Positions 11,745 to 22,845 of a stretch of DNA of 64,000 nt are shown one piece after another. Source of the DNA: Ganoderma boninense (Eukaryota > Basidiomycota > Agaricomycetes > Polyporales > Polyporaceae); contig CM035307.1 of NCBI GenBank assembly GCA_002900995.3, positions 3,286,001 through 3,350,000 on the forward strand, written 5' to 3'. The stretch's first letter is position 1, and the number at the start of each line of letters is the position of its first letter. Both the position numbers and the translations under genes were made by a program. The notes beneath the pieces are model-generated. The model ran no database searches, had not been told where the DNA came from, and saw nothing but the letters and a program-made list of their open reading frames with translations.

Positions 11745-12820
11745 GCGTTGGTCGACCATGACGGCAAGCCGACGGAAACCAAAGCGGATACGACATCCTA
11801 TGGAAGCTGCAAGGCCGTAATGGAGCTAACAGGCTCGCTAGAGGTCAAGGGCCCACGCGCTCTGGGAACTCAAGATTGGACAGCGTAGTCGAGTACGATA
11901 AACCAAAAGGCTCGCGACACGTTTCACAGGTACATCTGTTGAGCTCCAAAGATCTGCATCCTTCACGAGCCAGGGCATCCTGAGGAAGAGGGACGAATGA
12001 GCGCTGGAGATCTAGGCCGTTCACGAGAGAGTTCCCGAGTTCAGATACCTAGAGCTTTGGAGTGGATCTAGCGTGTGGCAATGTGGCTCGTTGATTGACG
12101 AATTGATTATTAATCGCCGCGGGTAACCCTGGTTTGGCCAGCACTGCATTTCATTGCTCGCTTGTTCGAACAGCACAACGGCAGCCGAAGCGACGAAACA
12201 CGGACTGCGCTGGTCTATGGACATCAAGAGATAATAATGGTGGGGGAAAGGCGACACGGACTTGCCGACACGTCCGAGGAATGGAGGGCCAGAGTGGTGT
12301 CTGGCCAGAGGTGCTGGGCGACTAGAAACGCGGCGAGCAGCTCCGGATGCAGGAATCTACCAGCCCCCACTCTTCCACAGCATTGGGGAACGGTGTGCTG
12401 TCTGCGTTAGTTGGGCGTGTGGCCGTATGCGGGAAAGGGAGAGCTCAAGGTAAGGCAGGGCGCCCGTCACCTCGCCTTGCGCTTAGTAAGCGACCACCCA
12501 GTAGCCAAACGCCTGCTTACCTGTTCATCACCCTTTATAACCGTAGTTGACTCTTCTATGCCTCAGGTTTTATTCTCACCGTTCAATATGTTACACAACT
12601 CGTGTATTGAGACAGCGTTCAAACATCGACCGTTGCCCTCGAATGGTTCGGCACCCACCAGGTCCGATCATCATGGCCGACTCGGACCGTCTTCCATTAG
12701 GAAAATCATGGTGTTATGCTCACAGGTACAATGAGAGTGTCCCTACACGTCGACGATGGTGATACACGAGATGCGATCGTCCAGGTGTCACCTCCCCTGC
12801 TAAGTCGGAGCCAGTCGACT
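11745..12820. other. Intergenic region, no gene seen
   Basis: Short overlapping frames on both strands, without domain, splice-phase support or repeats. It separates two minus-strand genes and probably holds the 5' region of the alpha-kinase and the 3' end of the 12821-16306 gene. Confidence 0.5.
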
Positions 12821-15800
12821 CTACATCTCAGGGTGCGTCGCTCCTCGCGTGTCCGCGTCGGTCAATCGAAGCACCGCCAGTGCATCCGCCAGAGCGTTGG
12901 CACCAGCATAACGGGGACGGGGGCGTGGACGTGCTCGCGGGAGATTCGGGGATCGCAAAGTTGGTGCAACCCTATATGCTTCCTGTCAAGGCCCGTTAAC
13001 CAAGTCATCGATCCTACGCAATTAGCCGCCTACCTTGACATTGTCGAGAAAACCTAGGAACCTCAACCAGACATCCCCTTCGCGCCGACCAGGTCGTGCC
13101 TCGATGGCCCTGACGATGGCATACAGCCATCCAAGGGTACGGGTGAACTGGAGGGGGGAGCTAGGATCCGGGATATCCGCCAGCCAGAGGGGAGCCTCTG
13201 GGTTGCCCTTCTCCCAGGAGTCCAGCCGCGCCGTATGAGTGCCGCCTGTGGGCAAAGGGGTTTCAACGTGCACAACGAACACACAGACAGGCGATGGTGC
13301 CATCGTGGTGTGATACGTTTCCTACGGAGGTAGGGTCACAGCTGCTGTTGTAGTTCTGATACATCAGGTTCTGGTTACGACTCTAAGTTGTTTTACATCA
13401 GGTTACAGCAAGCGATCTGATGTATCACGACGCCTCCTGGGCTTCCGGGACAGCCATCAATAACCTACCTAATTGGGGAGGCCTCCTCCGGAATTAATGG
13501 AACAGCCACCAGTTATCTCCCTGATTTGGAAGATCTACTTCCAAGCACAGCATTGCTGCTTCCCAAGCTTATCTAAGCCTGTGGGCCACTGTCCCGGGTG
13601 CCTGGGTGCCTCCCTCCATCAATTCCGGTATTCCCCCATCAATCCTGGGCTCCCTCCATCAATTCCGGGTTCTCCCATCATTCTACCAACCTCCTGCCCC
13701 TCCTGTCCCAATATAGCAGTCCCTCCTCCCTCCCGGAATTGTATTAGCTGTATCTCCCTCATTTCTGGGTGTATTGACTTCGTTTTTTTTGCATTATGTT
13801 CGCCTAATTAGCGCGCTTCTAATGCACCTAACACGACCATACAACGAGGGTCATAACATATACTAATGGCCCCTCTATAGTCGCTCTAGGGGGGAATGTT
13901 TGGCCCATATCTCGGCCGTTTTTGCACGCATTTGCTCGCGACAGGGCGCGTTTTGTTCGCGTGATCGACGCGCACAAAACGAGCCCTCTCGCGCCCAAAT
14001 CCGTCCACCCGTTCCTCCGGTGCATATATCCCCTCCTCCTGGGGAACAGGTATATGCACCTTGGGAACCACTGGACCGATTGGCTTCGTTCTTTTTGCAT
14101 CTGGTAGCTACTAATAAGTGTATTCTAGGCGTACAGACTGCATACAGGCGCACCCAGTTGCCACTGTATGAGGGAGGCATCAATAGTCACCTATAGTTGA
14201 CTTCTTCCCCCCATATACCCTTCAGTTCTTGGCCGTTTTTTGTGCCCCTTATACGCCCGGAAAGCCCTGTGTAAGGGCTTTCCAACGAGCCTACATACGC
14301 CCAAATCCGTCCACTGTAGCCCTCGGACCATAGACCCCTTCCCCTCACTACTCCCCTCCCCACTGTTTGGCCCATATCTTGGGCAGTTCTGGGCCAATCC
14401 ACTCGCTCTCTTTTGTCTCATATATGTGTACTATACCACAAGCCAATTCACCACTGAAAAGTACTATCAGGCATGTAGATCTATATACAGGTTGTTATCA
14501 GTAGTCACCAGTTTACCCCCCTCTGACAATTTTTCCATTTGCCTGATAAAACATGCAGTTATATGGTCGGATAGCAGCAAATTACAGCTATCCAATGCAA
14601 CAAAGTTGAGGGGAAACAGGTAAGAAGTCATTGAGATATGACTTGTGGAAGCCAAGGGGGACCCCTTGGTCTAGTAAGGCATTTCCGAGAGCAGTGTCTT
14701 ACTGCCTGTCTTAAAGTGTCTTACACCCCAGTGTACATTTGATCTATTAGCTATATCTCATCCATTTCTTGACCGATTGGGATGGTTTTGGGCTTGTTGG
14801 AAAGCGGCTGCAAAGGGCTTTCAAGTAGTGTGTATGATCTAGTCAGCTACCACCACTTACATATATGTCAGAGGGGGGTAGATCTAGGTACCACTGATAA
14901 CAGACTCTATATAGATCGTTGGAGAGGATAGTGGTATACACTGCTTGGTTACAAGCAGTGCTATTGCATGCATAGGACGCAAAAGAGAGCGAGTGGATTG
15001 GCCCAGAACTGCCCAAGATATGGGCCAAACAGTGGGGAGGGGAGTAGTGAGGGGGAAGGGGTCTATGGTCCGAGGGCTACAGTGGACGGATTTGGGCGTA
15101 TGTAGGCTCGTTGGAAAGCCCTTACACAGGGCTTTCCGGGCGTATAAGGGGCACAAAAAACGGCCAAGAACTGAAGGGTATATGGGGGGAAGAAGTCAAC
15201 TATAGGTGACTATTGATGCCTCCCTCATACAGTGGCAACTGGGTGCGCCTGTATGCAGTCTGTACGCCTAGAATACACTTATTAGTAGCTACCAGATGCA
15301 AAAAGAACGAAGCCAATCGGTCCAGTGGTTCCCAAGGTGCATATACCTGTTCCCCAGGAGGAGGGGATATATGCACCGGAGGAACGGGTGGACGGATTTG
15401 GGCGCGAGAGGGCTCGTTTTGTGCGCGTCGATCACGCGAACAAAACGCGCCCTGTCGCGAGCAAATGCGTGCAAAAACGGCCGAGATATGGGCCAAACAT
15501 TCCCCCCTAGAGCGACTATAGAGGGGCCATTAGTATATGTTATGACCCTCGTTGTATGGTCGTGTTAGGTGCATTAGAAGCGCGCTAATTAGGCGAACAT
15601 AATGCAAAAAAAACGAAGTCAATACACCCAGAAATGAGGGAGATACAGCTAATACAATTCCGGGAGGGAGGAGGGACTGCTATATTGGGACAGGAGGGGC
15701 AGGAGGTTGGTAGAATGATGGGAGAACCCGGAATTGATGGAGGGAGCCCAGGATTGATGGGGGAATACCGGAATTGATGGAGGGAGGCACCCAGGCACCC

Positions 15801-16306
15801 GGGACAGTGGCCCACAGGCTTAAATAAGCTTGGGAAGCAGCAATGCTGTGCTTGGAAGTAGATCTTCCAAATCAGGGAGATAACTGGTGGCTGTTCCATT
15901 AATTCCGGAGGAGGCCTCCCCAATTAGGTAGGTTATTGATGGCTGTCCCGGAAGCCCCAGGAGGCGTCGTGATACATCAGATCGCTTGCTGTAACCTGAT
16001 GTAAAACAACTTAGAGTCGTAACCAGAACCTGATGTATCAGAACTACAACATATGGTGAGGGTCAGGACGTGTCCAGGAATATATGGAGAACACGAGAAA
16101 TCCACCTCGATGTGCAGTTTCAAAAGGACATTGGTATTGGCACCAGGACATAGGACGCCCAGCGCCCAGCCAGTCTTCTCCTCTGCGCGAAGCGAATGCA
16201 TAAAGAACTCGGAGGGTGTCGAAGGACAGATTGGAGGCGTCTGCGCCAGGGTACTCGAGGAGCTCTGCTGCTGACGGGGAGGGCGATCGTAGGAAAACGT
16301 GGCCAT
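12821..16306 (-). CDS. Unknown protein; intron 1 carries a 2.7-kb foldback element
   Basis: Three exons on the minus strand: 16306-16106, 13321-13034 and 12982-12821. They give 216 residues with every junction in phase. Intron 2 is 51 nt. Intron 1 is 2784 nt because it contains the element at 13339-16058; without the element and one target copy it would be 57 nt, with a CTGAC 11 nt before the CTCCGTAG acceptor. Its donor GTGGAT is weak. The start MATFSYDRPP was preferred because it sits in an AGGATGGCC context and follows a TATA-like box. An in-frame ATG further upstream (16357) is possible. The sequence has an N-terminal low-complexity segment, an aliphatic strand-rich core (VLLKLHIE, PVCVFVVHVET), a helical segment and an Arg/Pro tail. 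No family recognised. Confidence 0.65.
13332..13338. repeat. Target-site duplication of foldback element 1 (left)
   Basis: AGGGTCA directly abuts the element's left end (CAGCTGC). The same heptamer follows the right end at 16059-16065. The base 5' of each copy differs, so 7 bp rather than 8. Confidence 0.75.
13938..13992. repeat. Nested hairpin 1 in element 1
   Basis: An imperfect palindrome of about 25 bp per side: GCGACAGGGCGCGTTTTGT pairs with the reverse complement of ACAAAACGAGCCCTCTCGC, and the tip contains GATC. A hairpin in the same relative place occurs in element 2 with a different sequence. Confidence 0.75.
14011..14068. repeat. Nested hairpin 2 in element 1
   Basis: GGTGCATATA pairs with TATATGCACC across a CCCCTCCTCCT-containing loop, and outer GTTCC pairs with GGAAC. 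The counterpart in element 2 has a changed stem sequence with pairing largely kept. Confidence 0.7.
14416..14979. other. Loop of foldback element 1
   Basis: A 564-bp unique centre with no open frame of note. It shares short motifs with the 563-bp loop of element 2 (for example GTGTCTTACAC), indicating common origin. Confidence 0.7.
14980..16058 (-). repeat. Element 1 right terminal inverted repeat arm
   Basis: Reverse complement of the left arm. It ends in ACTACAACATATGGTG and is followed by the second AGGGTCA at 16059-16065. Confidence 0.9.
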
Positions 16307-16390
16307 CCTAGCAGTTCGAACGAACCGGACACGAGTGAGTTTTCCCATGCCGAGCAAGAAGACATCCTTCCAAGAGCGGGAGTTAGCTCC

Positions 16391-16397
16391 TTATAAA
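16391..16397 (-). promoter_or_regulatory. TATA-like box upstream of the 16306 start
   Basis: TTTATAA on the minus strand, 85-91 bp upstream of the chosen ATG. It supports transcription starting downstream of the upstream in-frame ATG. Confidence 0.4.
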
Positions 16398-16409
16398 CCA
16401 GGTTTAAGG

Positions 16410-17317
16410 CTGCGATCCGAGAACGGGCGGTGCTGCCCTATGCTGCCGCGCAAGTGTGGAGGGGAGGATCCCAAGGGAGGAATGAGATCTCGAGCAGTAC
16501 ATCGCTCGGACCAGCGATCTGCTGTGCTAAGTAAGCTCCTGCGCGATACTTATTACAAGTTCCAAGGCCGCCCACCAAAATCTGCATGCTGTCATCCAGA
16601 TGTCATCTCATAAAGATCCGGCTGAGATCGACCTTAGTTACGTTGTCACGAAGGTTATTTTCAGGACTGAGTATCCCCACGGCAGCACTTCGTGCAGCTC
16701 ATAGTCCCAGGTCTGGCATGACTTTCCGCCGACCACCGCCAACGTCAGAGTAGATCAAACTCTTCCAATTAACCTCAACTACATAGCTGCTGCCACAGAT
16801 CTCCTGTCTTAGGTTGAAGAACAATACTTTCCTTCCCAGTTGGGTTTTGGGCCTAGGCGCCCTTTCTCTCGAAGAAGCGGTTGCTGGGCGGCTTTGTACC
16901 TTCCATTCAAATCAATCTGCCGCCTTAGACGAAATGCCAAGACCAGAATACGAATATATTTATCGTCAGAGCCTGGGGTGGCGAAAATTTCCTCCCACCC
17001 TATTCTTGGCTGCCTCTCCATGGGCGGTATACGAAACGATACGGAGCAATGGAGGAGTACACAGAGGGCCACAGGAGGTGTCAACTCAGGCATACTTCTC
17101 GAGAGGATCTCGCTGCTTGTACCCACTGAGGCAAGTGAGCTAGAGGCGTTTCCCAGGAAGGCCATGGCCCCGGCATCTGCCGGGAGTGACACGTTTTAAG
17201 TGGGGGTCCCTGTGCCGCTCTCTGCTCTCCTCCCCCTCGCAAGTCCAACACACTCCCGCCTTTAGCCCTAGTCCTCTCCATAACGACTCCCCACCCATTT
17301 CCCCCTCCCCTCCTGGT
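16410..17317. other. Region between divergent genes, no confident gene
   Basis: Overlapping open frames exist on both strands at 16809-17199 (127 codons on minus, about 119 on plus). Neither has a motif, and they are complementary shadows of each other, so I leave both unassigned. The frame of the downstream gene is open back to 17186, but its first ATG is at 17318. Confidence 0.4.
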
Positions 17318-18470
17318 ATGCGGTTATGTCCATCGCTTCTGCGCCTACCTGACAATGCAGATAACAGGCCCAGGGGTGCAACCTTGCCGCGCAGTCCTTC
17401 ACCATTCCCCAAACACTCGATGCAAAGGTGTGTTGGGATACTGATTCTACTCAAGTTTATACTGAATCATTTGCATTGCGGCTACGTAGAGTGCGTAAGC
17501 GACTGAATAGATGGCTTCGTTGGGTTCTCGTCAAGATGGATGTTTGCAACTCATCTCCGTCCGACGATGTCATCAGTTCCCGGGAACAAGCCCGTAAGCA
17601 TCTAAATTCCTACGATTCTGCGATGGCCCTGAACATTTGGCAGTGGGGAGTGTAAGGACCAAGGGAGACGACGAATCAAGAACGTCATCACATATTGCGC
17701 CCTCCGACGTCTCACGAGATGTTCGTGTTCTTCCCAATGACGGCATCCCCAGTCATTCCAACCGAATGGCAGTCAGTTCATCATTGGACGGCAGCGAGGT
17801 TCCTCAATATTCATCAGAAGATGTTGTGCCCCACGTTCATCCTCCCAAGGCCCCCATATCGCAGCGAGCTGAGCTCGAGCCGCACCTCGTTGACAGTGCC
17901 ATACTTCGCGACCCCCATTCCGATTCAACATTTCCACCTCTCCGCCAGCCCTCCTCTCCTTGGCCGCCGCTGCCGACTTTTGGCGTGACCCACGCTCCTT
18001 CGGCTTCTCCGCGACTACATCTCCCTGCCTACCCTGCTTTCGTTGGCCCTGTTCGTCCCCTATTCCAGATGCCGTACGACCCCGGTTGCTATCCCTACCA
18101 GTCACCCAGTGGCTACCAGCCACGCTTTGCATCAGATCCCGCTCTATCGTCACGCCTCTCGACGCCGGCGCCGTATGGCTGGCCCGAATCTGAGCGGGAG
18201 AGGATGATCATGCTCAGCAACCTCGGCTCGAGGGCGCCGGAAACGGTGTCCGTCTTCGCCATGCGTCCGACTCTCGACCGGATGTTGGTGCCGACGGAAA
18301 CCAGTTCCTCGTTCCACGGTCCGGGGTCGGCATCCGGTCGTGACGCCCTAGGTGGGAAGGCTTGGGCCAGCAACGACCGATCCAGGCAGTTTTCGACGGA
18401 TTTGAGCCTTCGGTCGCTCTCCGAAGCGTGGATGCACGGATCACAGACCTATGCAGTAGCATCAACGTGA
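17318..18470 (+). CDS. Pro/Ser-rich protein of unknown function
   Basis: Three exons: 17318-17427, 17490-17593 and 17644-18470. Joins are in phase and give about 346 residues. The first ATG in the open frame is 17318; a second candidate is 17420. Introns are 62 and 50 nt. The short second exon encodes a basic, Trp-containing helix (RKRLNRWLRWVLVK). The long third exon is rich in Pro, Ser and aromatic residues (MPYDPGCYPYQSPSGYQPRF) and lacks recognisable domains. The composition is what one sees in disordered regulatory proteins. Function unknown. Confidence 0.55.
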
Positions 18471-18606
18471 CCTTAGGAGGCAACTATTACGAGGATCATT
18501 GTGAGTTTTAGCAATCCTTCCTCGAGAACGTCGCCTTTTCCATCCCATTTTTTCATCTCATAAACGCATCCCATTCGTCCTCCCTTCATCGCTTTATTGT
18601 CGCTCA

Positions 18607-18700
18607 TGCTACCTCGTCTACGATATCCTTCGTGCTACCTCGTCCACGATATCCTTCGTGCTACCTCGTCTACGATATCCTTTGTGCTACCTCTTCTACC
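18607..18700. repeat. 26-bp tandem repeat, about 3.6 copies
   Basis: Unit TGCTACCTCGTCTACGATAT plus CCTTCG. Three full copies (18607-18632, 18633-18658, 18659-18684) and a partial one, with single substitutions. It lies about 140 bp past the stop of the 17318-18470 gene, probably in its 3' untranslated or downstream region. Confidence 0.85.
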
Positions 18701-19608
18701 ACGTTGTTCAGCAACGGCCGTGCCCGCCCTGTACCATGTATACGCCGAGGACTATTTATGTAGTTTATCTCGCTTTCGTGGGGATTTTATGCACATCTCC
18801 GATGAGTTTGCTCTATGAACGATGAATCATCTTGTGTGCAATGCCACAAAAACGATCACCCGCTTCTTCCGTCATTCTCGTTACCTCCCTAGCAAACCCG
18901 TTCCTGCTATGCTCGTGAGCAGTGCTGTTAGTCAGTAGTCTGCAAGCCTTATGTATTTTGCGATGGGTGTGCATGCAGCGGGCAATACCCTGTCCACTCC
19001 TGTCACATTCTTCGCAATTGTGGCTGAGTGGGATGAAGAACGCACCTTGTCGACGACGGAGCGAGAGCATTTGGACGCCGTTTCTCGTTCCGCCTTTACA
19101 GCGATTCTTCAAGCTGGTTTGTGGTCGACGCCCTATCCGATGACATAGGGTGAGTGTAGAAAGAGAGAAGGTCTCTATGGAAGGGCGGATGGGATAGGTG
19201 ACCGGTGCATGGTAGCGACACTGCGCCGGAAGAAGCTTTCGGCGTGAGCGGGGTGGGCTGTACTTTCAGCTCCCAGGCTCAGACTTTACGGCGGTGGCAC
19301 GGCAAGCGACATATTGAATGCCGCTACCGCGTACCCTAGAAACGGCTGTGTTCTAGCTGCTCGGCTTGCACAGGACAAGGCGGTGGCCGCAGTATGGGAC
19401 GCTGATCTAATATAGTATGTATGCATGGCATTGTGAACAGAGGCGCAGCAGGTAGGGGTGATGCACGACGAAGTGACGACCACCACGTTACACTTCAAGT
19501 TGCCTGTAGCTTACGGTAACAAGGTTAAGCAACTTACGTTTTCCGTTGGGAGTTTCTCCCCCTCTGCTGGAGGCGATCAGGATGTTCAAGAGGATCAGCA
19601 CTATTCGA
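18701..19608. other. Intergenic region, no gene seen
   Basis: Only short overlapping frames. The 3' ends of convergent genes (17318-18470 on plus, 19609-21489 on minus) face each other across it. Confidence 0.5.
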
Positions 19609-21489
19609 TTACTGAGAAGCCCGTAACGTGTCTACAACTGCTGAGAAAACCTTCCAAGCAGTCACGAGAGTGATGCGAGGATGCCCAAGATCAGCGTAAG
19701 CACCGTCAGCGGCAGCCTGGAATTCCGGCGTCACGAACTGGTAAGCCCGACGACGGTCCTCCTCGCCTCCGATTTCCTCGCGAAGCTCACGGATCATATC
19801 TTGACGCACATGCACCCGACAGTCCTTCGCAGTGGCTCGCATATGCGTAGGACAGGTCCAAATATGGAGGGGGGAAGTCCCAGAGGGAAGGTCCTTCTCT
19901 CGCTGGCGGCGAACGGTGTGGTTATTCCAGTATTCACGATATTCGTCAAGACGTTCCTGGAGCAAAGGAGGCCATAGCCAGTTAAACACTTTACTGTATC
20001 CATGTATTGAAGTCAATATGGTGTTATATCAACGAGAAGATGGACGCGCCACGCACACATGTAGAGGATCTTCTGAATTGAATATAGGCGCGCCACTGAG
20101 GATTGCGTCCCGAACATTGTGTCCCTCACCCTCGCGCAGCCAGAGCCAAAAGCCCTCAATCGGTGTGTTATGCTTACTCTGAACCCGAACCCATGGCCTG
20201 AACTCCTCTTCAGGGATCTCAGGCGCTGCGTCACGTCTGGATATACCCGCCGAAGACATAGACACAAGTCAGCAGAGGAGGAACGGACATTTCTGGTGAT
20301 GTCGCGCACCTGAGTAACTTTTGGAACTCCATCATTTGACCAGTCTCCGAACCTTTGTCGCTAACCATGGTCAATGGAATCGCTGCCAGAAAGAGGACTG
20401 CGTTGGATAGTTGATGAGAACGACTAGGTCAAAACTTACCACCACGGTCCTCGACAAAATCAAGGTAAAGATGTGCGCAAGTGGACGCGAGGCGAACATT
20501 CGGAAGTACGACCAGTACGAAGACGAATCCTCCCCACAAGTCCCGATAGGCGTAAATAGGGAGCGTCACTGACCCAAGGCGGAGAGCCTGAGAAGACAGC
20601 TTTTCATGGCCATCGACGTGGACTTGATGCATGGGACCAATGCAGTCCAACGGTACGCGAGGAATGGAGCGAACTTTCCCGGGGAAACGGAGATCGAATT
20701 CGTGGTCGAAGTGGTCGTGCAGTATTGCCCTGAGTTCGTCGCTACCCCCGCCGTCAGCGGGACGACGTTTAAACAGGCGATAAGACCCACCGAGTTATGG
20801 ATATTCCTTTGTTTGCCAAACGTTGTCGTACCTGAGCAACTCCCCAGCGGCCCTGGACGTCGCTTTGTTTGAGGTCCAAGACAGCCTGCAAGCGCTCTGC
20901 TGTATTCCCTAGCTTGATCCTGTTTCGTACGGTTGGCACACCAAGCCGAGCGCGGAGCTTGTACATTGACATACGGCTACGCGGGCATCCGGTCAGGGCG
21001 TAGGAAACAGCGGGCAGAGTTGTACTACGGCGACGGACCTCATCGGACAGCCCAGGGCGCGGAGTCTAGCCAGCTGTTCACCAACAGATAACCCAGCGCC
21101 ATCCTTCTCGCAATTGAACTGCTTGAATAACGTGGTCAAGGTAATGTCGTCAAGGGTGAGAACTGGGCGTGAGCACGTCCCATAATCAGCTCGTTACTCT
21201 GGGGGGAATCACGGGAGTCGGATAACTGACTCACCTAGCTTGCCGCCGTACTGATTGTGTCCCTTAGTATTTACCATCGCGTTGGGCTCTACGAAGGCTA
21301 TGGGGTAGGACAATGGAGTGAGCAGACACCACTGCTCAGCTCAGCAAAATACTGACGTACGCACCACGATGATGGTTGACAAGGTCCGGGCCAGGCGATT
21401 GAGGGCGGGCTCTGCCAGTGGGGCGGGTGAGTAGTCCAAGTGCGCGTGGGCGTGTCAATCAACTGACCGGCGTCCGTGGGGACCGCCAT
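19609..21489 (-). CDS. Integrase-core (DDE) transposase-like gene with introns
   Basis: Multi-exon minus-strand gene, likely start 21489 (MAVPTDAGQL), stop at 19609. In order: a segment with NTKGHNQYGGKL, a helix-turn-helix-like region (MSMYKLRARLGVPTVRNR), then the retroviral-type integrase core. The three acidic residues are visible: HVDGHEKL (first Asp), VSDKGSETG (second Asp) and NTPIEGFW (Glu). Downstream FNWLWPPLLQERLDEYREYWNNH matches the usual helix after the Glu in this basidiomycete family. Most junctions close in phase, for example GGIPLTMV rebuilt across an intron. The reading frame appears uninterrupted, so it may be an active transposase or a domesticated copy. I did not find flanking terminal repeats. 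Confidence 0.75.
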
Positions 21490-21710
21490 GAAAAATGCTT
21501 CATTGAATGACTTCCTTGCAGGAGAGAAGTGGCAGCCGAGATCAAGGAAGGTGGATGCTCCCAATCTCGCCATATCTCAGCGAAGCCGCCACGCGATGAC
21601 TTTCACAAGCTTTGGTTACCAGTAGAACTCATCTGCAGAAGGCCGAGAAACGCTAGATTCCGAGAGCAAAGCCGCGCTCTTCAGGCTTGTCAATGTTGCC
21701 ACCGAAGGTG

Positions 21711-22845
21711 CGCTGGACCCAGATCGCAGGAGCCGCCTTGGAGACGCGCAAGACCTGCCTGATCGCCTGGAATCTGGATCGGAGAAAGGCACTCGGCGCC
21801 CTGCGTGAGAGCGTGCGCCGGAAAGAGCATTGCTTCGTAGACGTAAATTGCGGGTGCTGTGTGCCGCAGTGCGAGGGGAAGACGGCCGCCTGACCCCTTC
21901 CCTCAATCCCCACCGAGTCCGCCGCAACCTATTGCGACCGAAAGGCGGTGGGAACGTCTCAGAAGTGCCTAGAAGTGCTTGACAAATCATGACCGCAAGA
22001 CGTCGGCTCATGATGCCCGAATGGACGGTGCGCGCCGTTTACGTTGACGACATTGACTCGTGTGCCGAGCCTTGTGGTGACAGCAGGTGGTCAGTGACAG
22101 TTTTTCCCAAACGCCCGAAGATGGTCCACGTCCGCCTTCGAGTTCGCAGTGACAAAAGAGAGCAACACGCGGAGATTCACCATCTCATGGAGCCGTCCAT
22201 TTAAGTGATATTGCATGTGTGAGCGCTCTCGGCAAACCATGGCCGCAGAGGTCTGAACGTGGCGCTTAGGTTGAAATGAATTGGGCATCTTACGACGCGC
22301 GTCTGAACTTGCGGCGCTAGCCGGACAATGCCCTTAGCGCAGTTTGCCGCAAGGAGACTCCCCAACTGGTCATCCGGTGGCCGGCTAGTATTGTTTCATA
22401 GGCAGAGACTGCACCCAGGTGAGCTTCGACGTGTCGAACGACCCCCATGATGCTCACCGCGGGTCTCCGGTTCGCTAGGATGTCGCTGCTCCCTTCTCCG
22501 TCTCGGGCTGAACTGGTCGAATATGGAACTTTCAGGACAACCACCTCGTTGCTCACATCGCAAGGCGACGTTATCGAATTGCCGTCAAGAAGAGGAAGTC
22601 GGCCTCTCTGCCAGCGATACCCCGGGGACTCTCGAGGGCACAAGCAAGTATTTTACCTCTGTTGAAGGTCCTAACGAGAATGTCCCAAGACCGACCGCAG
22701 TTAAATATCGTCGAGGGGAGGGGGCTTCCGGCAAGCCTCAGCTCCTGTCCTCTCAACGATGGATCCTTACCAGCAGCAATCCCCCGCAGGTCAAGGCAAC
22801 CCTCAGACTCTTCAGGGTGCGCCTGAGGCGCCGTCCGGTATGTCC
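21711..22845. repeat. Inverted duplication, copy A' (promoter plus exon 1)
   Basis: Inverted partner of 2961-4087. It supplies the upstream region, 5' UTR and exon 1 of the 22759-27155 gene and carries a stranded last exon of another gene at 21730-21893. Confidence 0.9.
21730..21893 (+). pseudogene. Orphan last exon duplicated from the 3905-4202 gene
   Basis: Encodes the same basic helix and Cys-rich tail (CVPQCEGKTAA then stop) as the last exon ending at 3905. The preceding exons are absent; the sequence to its left (the integrase gene region) is unrelated. The 3' splice site GATCGCAG is kept, showing that the breakpoint fell in the intron. Confidence 0.6.

Larger units (their letters stand above)
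13339..14415 (+). repeat. Element 1 left terminal inverted repeat arm
   Basis: Pairs with 14980-16058. It includes two nested hairpins (13938-13992 and 14011-14068) and a stretch of short GGAATT-containing direct repeats (about 13595-13680, TCCCTCCATCAATTCCGG variants). Near identity of the arms implies a young insertion or ongoing gene conversion. Confidence 0.9.
13339..16058. mobile_element. Foldback element 1 (2720 bp, non-coding, long TIRs)
   Basis: The element is one giant inverted repeat. The left arm 13339-14415 and right arm 14980-16058 are about 1.08 kb each and differ only at the outermost 7 bases and by a few substitutions/indels (for example CTAAG versus TTAAG near 13574/15824 and one C in a run near 14340). 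The central loop 14416-14979 is 564 bp. Ends are CA..TG and the flanks are the direct heptamer AGGGTCA. Open frames within the arms occur in mirrored pairs, as expected of inverted arms, and show no transposase; it is presumably mobilised in trans. It lies inside intron 1 of the 12821-16306 gene. Superfamily is uncertain: CA..TG ends and a 7-8-bp duplication would fit hAT-like or another DDE group. Confidence 0.9.

Noticed and set aside
13473..15923. Mirrored open reading frames (up to 112 codons) in the two arms of element 1, and similar pairs in element 2 (24-25.5 kb)
   Set aside because: They are the same sequence seen on opposite strands of an inverted repeat, lack any domain, and lie in introns; not real genes.
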